Notes under the pieces: model-generated | Seen by the model: the letters and a program-made list of their open reading frames with translations, nothing else | The model's database searches: none | What the model was told of the DNA's origin: nothing | Assembly (NCBI GenBank): GCA_024516035.1 | Contig: CM044957.1 | Coordinates: 21,926,570-21,990,569 of the forward strand | Direction: 5' to 3' | DNA from: Bactericera cockerelli | Taxonomy: Eukaryota > Arthropoda > Insecta > Hemiptera > Triozidae | Length of the DNA: 64,000 nucleotides | Program-made: the position numbers and the translations under genes | In this document: positions 12,801-27,800 of the stretch, in pieces | Layout: each line of letters starts with the position of its first letter | Numbering within the stretch: position 1 is the stretch's first letter

Positions 12801-15800
12801 AAAAGCGAGTCCTAAAAATTGGATGGGCGACATAATTTTTTTTACGTTTATTGACCTAAATGACATTTTTACTCGAAATTTGAAGTGACGACCTATCAAC
12901 TCAAAGCGAGAAAGTTTTAGGCAAGAGTCTGAGCTTTTATTTGACATATCGATCGCAAATTTCTGATTAGCCGTTCTCTAGCTACGCCAGGTAACGAAAA
13001 AAAAAATAGATGGGTAACACAATTTTTTTTCACTTTTTTTACTTTTCAATGACTAGATCAGGGTTGTGGTCAGAGAAGATAGTTCTTATTCCTACAGTAA
13101 GTAAAATATGCATACGAGAGTAAGCACTTACTGTCGAAATACCAGACGAAACTATATGATCTCTAAGCTGACGCTGTATTCCAAACCCGAAAAGAAGTAG
13201 GGCCAAAACGCCATAACTCAAAAACCGCATTCGGATTGAGCTGAAATTTTGCATAGTTACCAATGACTGGTATCCAGAACTGTCATACGGTATCCAAAAA
13301 GTCCATTTTCCAAAAGTTGAGCTTTTCAATGAGCTTATTCAATTAGTGGCATTTCTCGGGCATATACTAAATTTCAGCGCAGAACGTCAATGAGCCTATC
13401 ATTGGTAACTACGCAAAATTTCAGTTCAATCCGACTGGTGGTTCTTGAGTTTTACGAGGACAAAGACATATACGAATCATTTTATAATATAAGATAGAAT
13501 GTGTGCTTACCAATAAAACCTTTAGGACAGACACACGTGTAGCCTCCCTCCTTTGAGAAGCACTCTCCGCCGTTCTGGCAAGGGTTAGAATAGCACAAGT
13601 TCACTTCTGTGTCGCACAGATACCGCTCCTTACCACCTGAAAGTGAATTTCAATTTCAAAATATTTATTGTGTTGTTTCACATAACATTATACACAATCT
13701 TCACGAATTGCAAGGTACTTTCACTATCGCAAGTCCCTTCGCGGAATAACTATCTTTATCACAAGTAACACATGGCACAATCGCAATAAATAAACTGACT
13801 CACTCAATCACAGTGCTGCCTCTTTTATATCTCGCCACTTGAGAGAGGAAGCATCTCAAAAATACTAGCACGTTTTTCTTTCAGATTCTAGAACGAATCG
13901 TGCCAGTTTTGTTATCTCTCAAGGAACCACTGAATTTGTTATTGAGATTTATAATCAAAACATGGCCGGATATATCGTAAATTTCATTTCAGAGGTATGT
14001 CATTTTCTATATAAAATTATTTGTATTTTTTATATTTACATTATTTAAAAAAAATGAAACCTTGCTTGACACCTAACCTGGAAAAGCTAATGGCATGAAA
14101 ATTTAATTCTTTCAAATGGAAAAACATGTGTTCAACAATTTTTACAAAAATACAAATAATTTCTTGTAAAAAATGACTGAAATCTCTGAAATGAAATGTA
14201 TGATTTCTCCGGCCCTGTTTTGATTAAAAAATTCAAACTTGTCTTAAAATAATTTAAGGTCACGTACTTTTCAGATAATAATGTATTACAAATAAGGGTG
14301 GTTCCATTTAAGATTCCAAAGTTGACCCCCCTCCTAGTGCCATTTTTTGAAAATACAATCCATTCTCTAGTTATTTCGAGTGGTTTCTCTTTTTGGCAGA
14401 CATAAAATACTTTTAATGTCAACTACTTTTCAAAAGTGTAGGTATTACAAATAGAGTGATTCTATTTAAGATTCCAAAGTTGACCCTCCAGGTAATGATA
14501 AAAAATCAAAACCCAGTAGAAAAGGTTTCCCCCGTGTTATAATGGTACTCGTGTTTTAACAATTTTTAATATGGTTCTCCAGATATTTCGAGTGGGTCCT
14601 TTTTTTTGGCGGACACTGTATAGTATTAATTCCAGTCTAAGAGCTCACCAGTAAAACCAGATGGACACACACAAGCGAAGGTAGATACGGGGTATATGGG
14701 ACGAAACAGAACACTCTCCGAGGCTATAAACCCGGAGGCATTGCCGAACTTGAGAACCGTCACACATTGTTCGTAGTTGAGGCATGGCTCTTGTACACAC
14801 AAATTGTCGTCAAACGGTAGCACCTGAAGAAATGAAAATAATTATGTCAGAGGGAATTGAAGGACAAGCTATCAAATATGTTTATAAATGACCAACACAG
14901 GTTTGTCTATTATTTAACGCAAAAACTGACGTGAACAAAGAAATAATCCTACGAAAATTTGTCTACGGCCCTAGTTAAAAGCTAACAAGAATATTTTTTC
15001 CTTTCATACAGTGAAAAACAATTTTATGGACGTATGTAAAGAAAATATGGAGTAAAAATTTAAATATTTGCTGATTTACAAAGTGGAATAGTTTTGAACG
15101 TTGCACCCTACCAGCTCTGCCCCTAGTAAGATCTTTGAAAATTTTAAAAGCTTATTATGCTCAGTCTAGTTTCGTGAGGCTCTCGGCCAAGAATAAGACC
15201 ACGGGTTGTTCCCCCTTCGTAACACGCGATTAACAGGAACATCTCTCAGAAGCTTGAAAACTTCCAAAGAAAGAGATTTTTATAAAACTCTCAGGAGCTG
15301 TTGGAAAGCGAAAGTAATTTTTAAGAACTTCCCAAATAAGTCCAGGCCACAGGCAGGCGAAAATGTGCATAGCTCATTCATCCATGAGAGCAAAAGAATT
15401 GCGCTGTCTGAGCAAAGAGGGAATCCTTACTGGTTTTTTAACAGGCCACTGCAGCCTCAACTGCCGTCTGAACAAATGGACATAGCTCAAGACCCAAAAT
15501 GCAGTCTCTGTGAAGAGGCCCCGGAAGCAGCATAACACATTCTCTGTGAATATGGAGCAGCCTCTCACGCTCTACTGAAACACTTCTCAAGGCTGATTCT
15601 AACACCCAAAGAAAAAGTTACCGAAATCAGTCCTAAAAGACTCTTAAGCTACATTAATAGCTTTGAACTCTTTTAAAGTTACAGGGGCATGTCACAAAAG
15701 ATGCATTTAAGGTCGCAGTGACAAAGAGCTTTCATAGCTGACAGCCCTACTTATACCTAAACCAATGCTCAGCTTAATTCAGGCTTTCATTAACAGGTAT

Positions 15801-18800
15801 AAAAAATATTAACAGGAATAAAAAATATGAATCCATTTAAAATTCACGAGAAAAATGCAAAAATATGGTCTAAAGGCCGGAACGGCCCACAAAAATTATG
15901 ACCACAGGATAGGGAGGGCACTTCCCATTACTTTTATATAGGAAGGGTTAAGGGGCTTCCCATTACCTGTACAGTAGCCAAACGAGCCAGTATGCCGCGG
16001 TTAAGATAGACTCTCTCTTGCAAGAACTGAGGCATATAGAAACTGCCATCTGATGAGCGTGCAGAGAAACTCACGTTCAGAATTCGGGCGCTTACATCTG
16101 TGTCATCCTGGAAGATGAGAATTCTATTTTACAAAATGGAACTAATTCTTGCACATAAGACCCTTCCACCAAAGAATCTAATAATGCAATGACATGTTTA
16201 TTTACAACAAAACACCATCTACATATTTACTGTACACAAATCCCCCCAAAAACACCACTTCGTGGTTAAAAAAAGAAGAACGCCTCACTCAAAAGAATGA
16301 TTATAATTAGCTAAAAATAAATGATATCAAATTGAGAACACCTTACCACCTTTCTTTCTATATCTCTGCACTCTTCTCTGAATTTATTCCTCTTATGTTT
16401 ATCTTTCTTTATCCTTTCTAGGGGTCATCCCAAACTTGATTTCTCTTTAAATTTACTTGTTGCACGGCAATAAAAAATGGCGGTCGGAGTATGATTTTTC
16501 TGAACTTATTTTATTTGAATCGAGAAAATTACACCGCGACCGCCATTAAAATCATCGTTTTACGTAGTTTCGAACAACCTTGGTATGAATAAAGCCGATG
16601 GTTGATCATTGATTTGCTATAAAATGGTCAACATTAGTTGATAAGAAAATACACAAGTAAGTAGCAACGAATATTAGCATAATAGTTTTATCATACCACC
16701 TAATAACTAGCACTCTAGGAGGTCAGGTGGTAAAAAATGCTTTCAGCATTAACCACGCCTAGTGGTTACCTTCTACTTGATACTTCTAAAAAATGTATGT
16801 AGGCCACAGAAAAACATCTTTTAATTACATTTTAGTTGGACTGACCTGAATACTGAACAAATAAATGTTTTCCTTGGGGCAGGGTATAATGGCTGCCAGT
16901 CCATCCATGAAAAAATTAAGAAGAGGGGATAGGAAAGCTTCTTTAGTCATATCGTCAAGGCGTACGGTGATGGAGTTGAAGAGCATCTCATCTGTGACCA
17001 GCCTCACCAGCAGAGTCATGCTGGCTTTCACTTCGTTGATTCCGTCGGACACAGACACGTCCATGATGGCTTGCTTGGGCACATTGGTGTTCAGCTGGGG
17101 CGAGAGACTTAGCTATGGAAGTAAAACAAAATCATGCGTCATGAGCTCAAAAGAGTCTGATTTTCTTCTGAAATTTAGTTCACTGATGAATGGCCCAAAA
17201 CATCAAGATTAAATCCTCAGAAGTGCTTTTTTTCTAAATTAATTAAGGTTATCTTTTCATAATTATATCAAGTTAAATTAAACATCCTGAAATCCTTATA
17301 TTACCAGCGCAGTGGGGAAATTTCAGTAGTTTCTTTCATTATTATAAAGTAATTCCACACTTTGTCTTTTTTAGAATAACAAAGAAAAATTCTTTTTTTC
17401 TTACAATAGCGGGCTGCACCCGCTTCACCAAGCCATCACACACACACACACACCATCCATATATCACACACATCATACACACACACATTCACACACACAC
17501 ACACACACCACAAAAACAAACACACGCACACAACCATCATCGCTGTAAATTTCAAAATCCCGAGCCTAATCTATCATAGCGGATATTGATAGTGTAGAAA
17601 ACTAGCCTATATTTCGAGAACGGTTTGTCAAAATATGGTAAGAAAGGGCTCAAATAAAAGCATGTGATGTTCTCGGACAGTTTTTACAATAAAAAATGTA
17701 GGTCCTCGCGATAAATTTCAAGTTCCCGCTGGAATCTGTTAAAAAACGTGAAAAGTCAGAAAAAAAGGTCGACAATTCGAACATTTTGTCTTATATCTCA
17801 AGAACGGTACGTCAGAATGTAGCCTAAAATGAATTATATGAAAGCTTGTTTGCCTAATGTGTTATTAAATAATTAAAAATATAGGTCATCGCGATAGATT
17901 TCAAGTTCCAGGGCAAAGACTCACTTAAAATCGGATCCTTCCTCAAGGCCATACTGGAGGAAGGTCATAACTCAAGGACGGTTTGGAATTTTGGACTTTT
18001 GAAAGTTTATCTAGTATCGTAAGGCAATTTTACTTGGGGTCATCTCTCATCAATTTTTTGCTATCTCTTACAGTTTCGCTCAAACAATTCGGAAACACAA
18101 AGATACAAAGACACAAAGCCCGTCCATATTTCTCATTTATAAATATAGATTGATCACTTTTTCATCACATACCTGCCCCGAAGTTTCATTCAGATGAACA
18201 AGGTTAGCATTGTTCCCGGACAAGATTCGATAGTGAAGCTTGTCCGAGACATCAGCATCGAACGCCGGAATTCTGCCAAACCAACCGGCAGGAAAACAAT
18301 CGCGGAAATTATTGAACACCACCTGTAACAAGAGAGAAATAGAATGAATTGTATGGACTTGACTATTTTCCGGGTTTTCAAGCACGAAAATATCAATAAA
18401 AATAAATACATCCCAAATTGATGATTAATGTTATCCTAATAATTGATCTCTATAATTGTAACTTTACTTGGGAAAATAAATTATTACTCATAACCATAAC
18501 CGCTCTTATTAAGAAGTAGTCATCTTCGCAGAGTGAGTTAGCGCGCTAGGCATTGCATACCACGTGAGGAAAAATGAGTAGTTACTTCTTCTTAACGAGG
18601 CCTTTAAAAAAATATGCCACAAGATATACCATTCTGTTTAAGAATTTAAAGCTGGTTCGTGCCGAGCCTGACTGGGGCCGTGTAGGCATTTTTTTTTTAC
18701 TGAAACTTAATCCCCCTAAAATTAAAGAATACGGGTTTTTACGTTTTTCTATATTTTAAGCCTTTATTGAGATACGGCGGGTGGGGTGGGACTTCATAGA

Positions 18801-21800
18801 CACCCTGTATATTTAAAAGTAGGTACCGATAGAATTACTCAGATCTTTAGAAATACTTAGGATACTCAGTAGTAAATCAAGTTATCAGCAGAGGTTTCAT
18901 GATTAGGTACCTGAAAGTCTTGCAGTTGCGGTGCGTTATCATTCACATCAGTCACGACAATCTCCACATGCACATCTGATCTCAGTGGCGGAGATGCAGC
19001 TCTCACGATGATCCCATACCTCTTCCTAGCAGACTCGTAGTCTAGTTCTGTATTGGAGATTATTTCAGCCTTCTCCGAACCAAGCCTTCGCAGTAGAGAG
19101 AAACTCGAGGCATCCTCTCCTCCTGTTAGAGAAAACCATTAATCAAATTTAGTTGTTTACCAAAAGATATTAATTTTTACTCTAAATTATTTTAAAACTA
19201 GCGGACTGCAACCGCTTTGCCAAGCCATCAACCGCTTCGCCGAACCAGGCCTTCTCATTAGAGAGAACCTCGAGGCATCCATTTCATCCTATCACACTGT
19301 CCCACTTTGGTGGGACACCCTGTACATATGAATATAAATTCAATAAAGGAATATAAACAGTGATGATTTTTAATTTTATGGTGCCTTAGAATATGGTAAT
19401 GCACTGTTGTTCTAAATGAATATCTGACTCTGGTGGGGGAGGTAGAGATGTTGTTTTATATTTAATGGTTTTGTGAATAATAAAGGCCAAGCCATCTCCT
19501 TCTTTACTTGCTCGCTCATGCCTGATTACAGAGAAATCGCCTTGTATTGTAGTAAGTTTAGAGTGTATTAATGTATTATTGATGTCAACAACATCAATAA
19601 AATAACATTAAAAAAACTTTGATAAAACAACAAAAAAAAATGTTCATCGCGATAAATTTCAAGTTCCAGGAAAAATACTGGCCTAAATTAGGGCCCTTCT
19701 CGAGGTATGTAATACTGAAGAAGGGCCATACATAACTCGAGGACGGTTCGAAATTTTGAACTTTAAACAATTTAACTAGAATCGTACGATTCGTACGGAA
19801 ATTTCGCTTGGGGTCTTCTAAGGTCAATTTTCCGCTATCTCTTACCATTTAGTCTAAATAATTCGGACAGAAAGATACATACATACAAATCTGTCTGTAT
19901 TTCTCTTTTATACATAGAGAATTACTTGTATACATAGATATTTACTCACACAGCTTTCGAAAATGCGAAGAAACTTTTTTTTTAATTGGGGTTTTAACGT
20001 CGCTTTCAACTGCCATGGTCATATCACGACGGGGGTTTTACCCTCCATTCGCAGGAAACTCACAAACCTGCTACTCACATTGACCTCACCCAGCCTGAGT
20101 GGGGCCGGGAAAAGCCAGTGTCACGAGAATTAGAATTTGAATGGTCACCCATCCAAGTCTTAACCTCGCTGGATGTCGCTTAACTTCGGTGTTCTGAAGG
20201 GAACCGGTGTATTCAACATGCCATCGACGCTGGCTAAAGAAACTTTTGAATTGTCACGTCAAGTAATCAAGTTAAATAGACGAGAAAATTTACAGCATAT
20301 TATAACATGCAGACGACAAATTTTAAGTTTTTTTTCTGGTTCCATCTATATAAAAAAATCAATAATCTACGAGGACAAATCTGGTGTAAACATCACACAA
20401 CTTTATTTGTACCTTGAAAGAAGTGAAATACTGCCACTGATGACTATAATAAAGACTTTTCATTTTCGGGTGTTTAAAATATTGATATAAGGGGGTGAAC
20501 TTTGACATTATTTTCTTTGATATCCTACTTTTGCACCTCAAATAGGTAACAGTACCTTACAAAAAAGATGTTATTTAAAAATGCAAATGAGTTCTCTGCA
20601 ATATTCCAACTGAGGCCATGACTTTTCACCAAGCTGCACCAGTACTAGTACTACACTTACCTATGATAGAGTACTGCACAACAGCATTCGGTCCCTCATC
20701 AGGATCATGGGCGAATATTTCTCCCACACAAGATCCCACAGGAGAATTTTCAGCCACATACAGCACTATCTTGTCAGTGTCGAATGAAGGTGGCGAATCG
20801 TTTATATCCAGAACACGAATAGATACAGGTACCTAAAATTGGGATCACAAAAAAGTTCATCACGGATTTTTCTATAGATACCTATTTTTAATTTATGTTT
20901 GATTTTGTCTTTCAACTATCAAAAAAAATAATAAAAAAAATCATTCTTCTTGTTTGTTCATCATACATCCATCCACTTGCTAACTTTTGGATGGTCAGGA
21001 ATCAGTTTCTTTTCTTTCTGGATTTACTTGACTTGACTCTGAAAATCTCGTTTTAATATTTAGAGAACTATTAATTCTTCTAAAATGGAACAATAAATTG
21101 TTAGCTACCTTGTTTCTACTATTTTTATTGCAAACGGTATTCTAATAGAGTGAGCCAGTAGTACTGTTTCGGAACTTCACAGTAGGTGACAGCTTCGTTG
21201 ATGAACAAGGTACCAACTTGTCTATTCCTAAGATTTATACTACCCATGCATAGATATAAAATAATTAATTATACTCCTTGCCACAAGCGGGGTTATTTTA
21301 TTAGATTTAAATTATTCATAACAAGTATTCTCATTTTTGCCCTTTCGTTTTTTTAAACCATTAAAAAAAAAGTGAAAATTCCAAAACTCGCGGCACACCC
21401 CTTGAGAAGCACTGAATTAAGACTGTACAATTACCTCTGAAGTAAGAGATGGGGTTCCTCTGTCAATGCCTAGGGCAATGATATCATAGTAGGCAGTGCT
21501 CTCTCTATCCAACTGCTTGGCAGATCGTACGACCCCTGTGGTAGGATCTATTGCAAAGGCTTCTATACCCGATGCTAGAGCATAGCGCACCCGACCATTC
21601 AGACCCATGTCTTGGTCCGTGGCAGATATCTGAAATAAAATCATAGTGTGATAAATTATTCAGTCACACCACCTACTTCACATTACAGAAAAGCAAGGTT
21701 TTAAGTTTGTCCATAATTTTCTTGTACTACACTACACATCTTCCTTTTTTCTTTCATTCATAAATATGTTTTTCTTACTCATACAAAACGGATCTTAAAA

Positions 21801-24800
21801 CCTAAAATTCAATTAAATAGTTTATTTTAACTTTCATTTTTTAGTTTTTAGTGCTTGCTGTACCTGAAGTACACTGGTTCCCACCAATGCGTCCTCGGAT
21901 ATTGTCCCTGAGTACGAAGCCTTGAGAAACTGGGGAGCATTATCATTCACATCTGTGACCGATATCTCCACATCAGTTGTATCACTCAAAGCAGGCACTC
22001 CTCCATCTTTGGCTGTGACCGTGAGTAAGTAGCCACTGAGCGTTTCTCGATCCAGTAACTTTGTTGTCATGATGGCACCCGTCTGAGAATTGATGGCAAA
22101 TTCTGAACCGTCGCCTCCATTGCTGCTCAAGGAGTAGGTTATCTGGGGAGGTCAAGTATAATGAAATTATAGATTTATTTAGAGTTTAGAAGTTAACTAG
22201 ACGGCTAGTTGCATAAAATATATTGATACCTTGTTATTCAGCATGAAAAAACAATGCGATTTAGCATGTCACAATTGTACTTTTGGTTGAGATGGTCGAT
22301 TTTAGAATCCTGGCACCGAATACACCCTGTATGAAACTTATCGGAACGCAAAGAGTGAATATTCAAAAGTATGTTGAATTATAGGGAGAATAAGAACATC
22401 GAAAAATAAATTGAGATTCTAATTTTAAAATTGAAAGTTGATAAAAAAAAACTCCAACTTCTGGTATATCCTGTATTCTTCAGGTCAGTGCTTCGTTTCA
22501 GTTTGGGTGAGTCGATTCTGCAGAGAGCCGACAAAATTTTGATGTGAATTTTTTGCTATCTCTTCCCGTTTCGCCTAAACAATTCGGACACATAGATAAG
22601 TCTGTCCATATTTCTCATTTATATAGAGATAAGGAAAGTAAAAAAAAAACTTACATGAGCATTCTGGCCTACATCACCATCACTAGCTGTTACAATGAGC
22701 ACTGTGGTACCAACTGGTGAGTCTTCAAACACACTCGCTGTGTATGGTGCATTCTCAAACACAGGTGGATAATTGTTAGTGTCGGTTATGTTGATGTATA
22801 CTGTAGCTGTGTCAGACCTGAAAAAAATGGGACGAATAAATCAAAGAAATTAAATACAAAGAAATAAAGTATTTTTTTAACAGTTAAATAAACTTTGAAA
22901 CTGTGTATACAGTCCTAAACTAAATTAATGCATTTTCAGGGATACTGAAAATGTGGATTCGGTGCCTATGTGGGGCGGGGGGAGCACAACTTTTAAAATA
23001 TTAAATGGAATGACCCACAGTTGAATTTGTTTATTGATTAACTTCATTTCAAAAGTACTTTGGCCAAATTAAAACATTTTATTTTTTACCAAATTTGGGC
23101 GAACCAAAAAGCCTACATCTCCCTGTCTAGCACTATTAACTGCTGCACCTAGAAAGACCAGGGTACCCATCATGCCATTCAACGTTGATCTTTTTCATAC
23201 GCTTGGTTTGTCACAGCAACTACGTCTAATTTAATTTTTTGCAGTTATCTAAGAAGAAAGTCGATTTGATGATCTTTAGATAGCGTGGTGTTGTAGGTTC
23301 CAATGTTCAAGAGAGTAGTCAAGTTTTGTGTTTTCAATGGGCGTTTTCCGGGTGGCAGCCTGATTGTAGCTGCGGGAGTACTTGACGCACAACTGACTCT
23401 CTCCATTTCTCCACCGCTGCCTTGGTGGAGTGGAATAGAGCCGCGCAGAACTGGGGGTCGTGGCTTAGGATTTATTATTATTGTTTGAAGATTGTAGTTT
23501 GTTGAAGAAGGGTGATGAGGATGGGTTTGGAGATGGTTTGAAGCATTGCTTTAGTCTGAAGAAAATATCTCGCCGACAAATGGTTCTGAGATGATCTCAA
23601 GCTCTTTTAGAGTAACAGGGACATGTCTCAAAACGTCGCAGTGACAAAGAGCTTTCGTAGCCGACAGTCCTACTTCTACCAATACCAATGCCAACAGTTT
23701 AGTCAAAAACCCCAAGATTTACCAAAATGAGTCTATGATGGTTCAATGCAATCTTCAAGTACTAAATCATTAATTGATTTATTCGTCTTTCTCCTATTGT
23801 TATGATAGCGGACATCAGGAAAATGTTTTTGAAAATTAAATTGAATCCTGATGATTGGAAATATGTACCAGAATATTCTCTGGAGGGTTCACCCACAACA
23901 AATAACTTTCCTTTGACAGGTAATACGGCGATTATCGACCTGAATATGGATGAGCTAGCGTACTTAACTCTCGCCAGGCGTGTATTAAAAAAACAAATAG
24001 TGGGTTTGTTCAAGACTGGAGGTTTCACATTCACTAAATGAGCGTCCATACCAGGGGAGGTTTCGCAGTAAGTCTTTCGGCTTTAAAGCCCCAGTTACTA
24101 CATTAATTCAATAAGAATGTTTCAATTTGGCTATAGTACTCCTTTAAATGAGGTTGATCAATTAACAAAAGTCGAAAGCGGGTCATTCCATTTAAGATTT
24201 TAAAGTTGGTCCGACCCCTGCCACACATCGACACCGAAATTACATTTTGGGAAAATGCATTAATTTAGTTTAGGATTGTGTACCAAGTTTCAGCTTTCTA
24301 TCTTGAACCGTTAAAAAGTTACGAGGGGTGCCTCGGAGAGCTAATCCTTTGTTTAGTTATTTGCACTTCCAGGAATATGAATGTAAATATGAATTGCGTT
24401 TTAAAATCCAAGAAATTGAGTAAATAATCCTTTCTTACCTTGAACCCGAGTCTGTGGCTTTTACTGAAAGGATGTATCGTTTCTCCAGCTTATAGTCCAA
24501 GGGTTGAGCGATGGTAATTAGGCCTCTGCCGTTTTGAGCTGTTACTGCAAAACGACCTCGAGTGTTGCCTGCTGATATTTCGTAGTGAAGTCTGCGGGGA
24601 ATCAAATTTAGTGTAATTTTTAGTGTTTGTCCAACTTTTTACTTTCCTTAGCCTATAATAAGGAAAGTATTGTATTTGTCGAAAATTTTGACCTACCCAG
24701 TTTTTTACATTTCTGGACAAATCATAGCCTCAGGATACCGATAAAGATGTTTTCGGCCATCGGTCCGTGCGTCCGTCTCTGTGTGTGAACAAGATATCTC

Positions 24801-27800
24801 GAGAACGGTAAGAGCTAAAGACTTGAAATTTGATATGGAAATTGATTTTGTATACCATATCAAATCCAATGATTTTGATGTGCTGATTACGAATTTGACA
24901 TTGATTTTTAGCTGACTGTTACCGTTGAGTCACCAGTGGCGGTGATAAGGAAAGTAGTGTGGTGTCACACCAGTTTATTTTTTCTTCTAAAAAATATGTA
25001 TGTATATTGTATATGACTATGGTAAATTTATTTAAATGAGAAAAAAATGGCACACGACTTTCCTTATCACCAACACTGGTGACTCAACGGTAACAGTTAA
25101 ATAGAAATCATAGTCAAATCGTAATCAAAACCTCATAATCATTGAATTTGATATGTCACAACCGTCATCTAAGATCGACAATAAAGAAAGTTAGTCTAAG
25201 CGGGCGGGACCCTTGAAAATACGGGTAAATTGGGCCGGGTTCCGAAAAGTTCAAGATATCAAAAAATGATCTGAGTAAACCCCTAACATTTTTTTTATTC
25301 TAAGATAATGTTGTTCTCTAACTTTTTTATCTTTAACCAATCCAAAGGAACGACCTTTGCGGCCGATTTAACCAAAAAAATTAAAAAATTGTGGTTCGTG
25401 TGGTGTATAAAATAAACCTCCTTGTCAAATTTCAAGTATCTAACTCTTACCGTTATGGAGATATCGTGTTCACACACAGTCACACTGACCAATGACCGAA
25501 AACAACTTTTTTGGTATTTTTGCTATGATTCTTCCAGATATGTGAAAAACTAAGCAGGTAAGAATTTCTACAAATACAATACTTTCCTCATTATAGTATG
25601 AGGAAATTAAAAAAACCTTCAGCAGCGAAACGTTTGATACATAAAACATAACATAGGTAACATTAATAGGAAAGTTCTTTTACACCTGTTTTATTATTTA
25701 TAAAAACGAATAGTCTCAAAAAAATGAAATTGGAGATTTTTTTTTTTTTTTTTACAAAAAAAAAAAAAAAAAAAAAAAAAACTTGTTTCTTATATTAGAA
25801 ATCATCAGAAGTAATTATATCAGTGTAATGGTAATAAATTAGGAGAAAACCTGTTATAAAAGTCAACCACAATATTTCTTCTTTTTAAAGCAACGATAAG
25901 CATACTACAAGTGTTTCTCATAATGTTTTACCTTGGATTTTCATCTGCATCTGTGGCAGTCACAGAAGTGACAGGTGTGCCAGGCGGGGAGTCCTCGGTG
26001 ACCACAGTCTCGTATAGCTTGGGGTTGAACACAGGGTCATTGTCGTTGACATCTTGCACTGTAATGACAACACTCGCCGTGGCCATCTGAGGTGGCGTAC
26101 CTTTGTCTTGAGCAATTACCTGTAAAAATATATTGGAAATGAATACTAAATTTGACTTTCAAATAATTGATTCATTGAAGTAAAATTTAAAAAAAACGAG
26201 CGCACCGCAGAGCGCTAGGCCAAGTTCCAGCAAGCACGATAGTGAATCCATACACGAACCGATTCACCTGGTTTTTCACACCCTAATATCTTCGGTTCTA
26301 TTGACTATGGAGCTATGAAATTTGGTACATGTTTTTTTTTAATATCACTAAAAACACACTGAAAATATCAAGTCTATGCAAAAAAAAACTTTCAAATGAA
26401 GATAATTTTAAATTTTGCAATTTTGTAACTAACCGAGTCACTCAATGAGAGATCATCAAAATTATGAGGAACTTCCCGACTACTTAGAAAGCTGAAATTT
26501 TGCATGGTGGTAGGGTTTAAAAGTACTGGGAAAATATGAGAACAAGAACTTGTGCACTTCCCTGTTGTAAAACGGTGTGGTTTTAGGGAACATACATACA
26601 GAGTGTTTACTTTTTAAATGTATCAGAGGAAATTAACCCGAAAATCTTCCAATAGACTGGAGTTATCTCTGCATAAATGTGTTATGTCTTTCTCTCGGAA
26701 CAACAAAAACTTTGAGTACACATACACTCTTCAGTCCACTGCTCTCAGATACGTTGAGGAAGTAAAAGACCTTTATATTATCCTCGATTCTAAAATCTGT
26801 TTCAAGAGTCATATTTCTAATCTCAGTATGCGCTGTTTCGGATGCTTTTCTCTTTCTTTATATGTCATTGATAATATCCTTATTAGAATACTGTTGTATA
26901 GTATGGTCTCCACACTACAATGTACACAGGAATTCCCTTGAAAGAGTCCAAAAAAAGTTTTTGAACTACGAGTACTTGTCCCATAGATATCCTCTTGTCA
27001 GTTGCTCTTTCCCTTCGCTAGGTGACCGACGTGAGATTGCTGATATTAACTTTTTCAAAAATATTTTAATGGTAATGTTGACTATAGCAAATTATTAAAT
27101 CCTGTGCCATAGACGGCTAAGAGGCAGCATGCCCCATTGTCCCAATCAATCGCAAGATGCGTGCAATGAACATGGCAACTAATGATTTATGCTAGTCTTA
27201 TGTTATTATACTAAATTTTATCTGTGATAAAGTTAACTTTTATATTATAATTAAAAAAAAGTTATCATATTTGTGTTCATCACTTTCATGATATCACAAC
27301 TACTCAAACTAGCTATACTAAATCTACGCTGAAACCGGGACTTGAACCACCGACCTCCAGGTTACAAGCCCGCCCGCCTTAGCGATCAAGCTACTGAGGT
27401 CGGGTTATAATTTATCTATTTGTTTTAAGTACTTGTGACTTTGCAAAAGGACTCTTACCGTAAATAAATAAAGCATATATACCATATAACTTTCTTACAG
27501 ATGGTAATGGTGATAGTGATAACGAATAATAATAATAAACTCACTTGGAACTGGTACTTGGCAATCTGTTCCCTATCTAAGCTTCGAGTGGTGAATATCC
27601 AGCCGCTGGTCTCATGGATAGTTATGGGCAGGTCACTGCTAGGGGACCCGGCTGAATCCCGGGGAGCCAGGCTGTAGTGAATCTCCGCGTTATCCCCTTC
27701 ATCCGCGTCGTACGCTTGCACCTGGGGACCGAGGAGATTTTGTTGGTGAATAGTGTGACCCTCGGTCTACACTGAGAATTTTTTTTATCCTGGACATTCC

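Noticed and set aside
17095..17096. Internal CCCCAG as the acceptor of stan exon 18
   Set aside because: It keeps the frame, but removes LSLSPQ, which is conserved before LNTNVP; the upstream acceptor at 17,113-17,114 restores it.
22655..22817. Damaged cadherin linker (TDTNNYPPVF)
   Set aside because: A non-canonical linker at this repeat is normal for the stan/CELSR family, and the exon is otherwise intact.
23802..24041. Small frame MIADIRKMFLKIKLNPDD as a retroelement polymerase
   Set aside because: Only the first 20 residues resemble reverse transcriptase; no second motif is present, so I left it as unassigned intron sequence.
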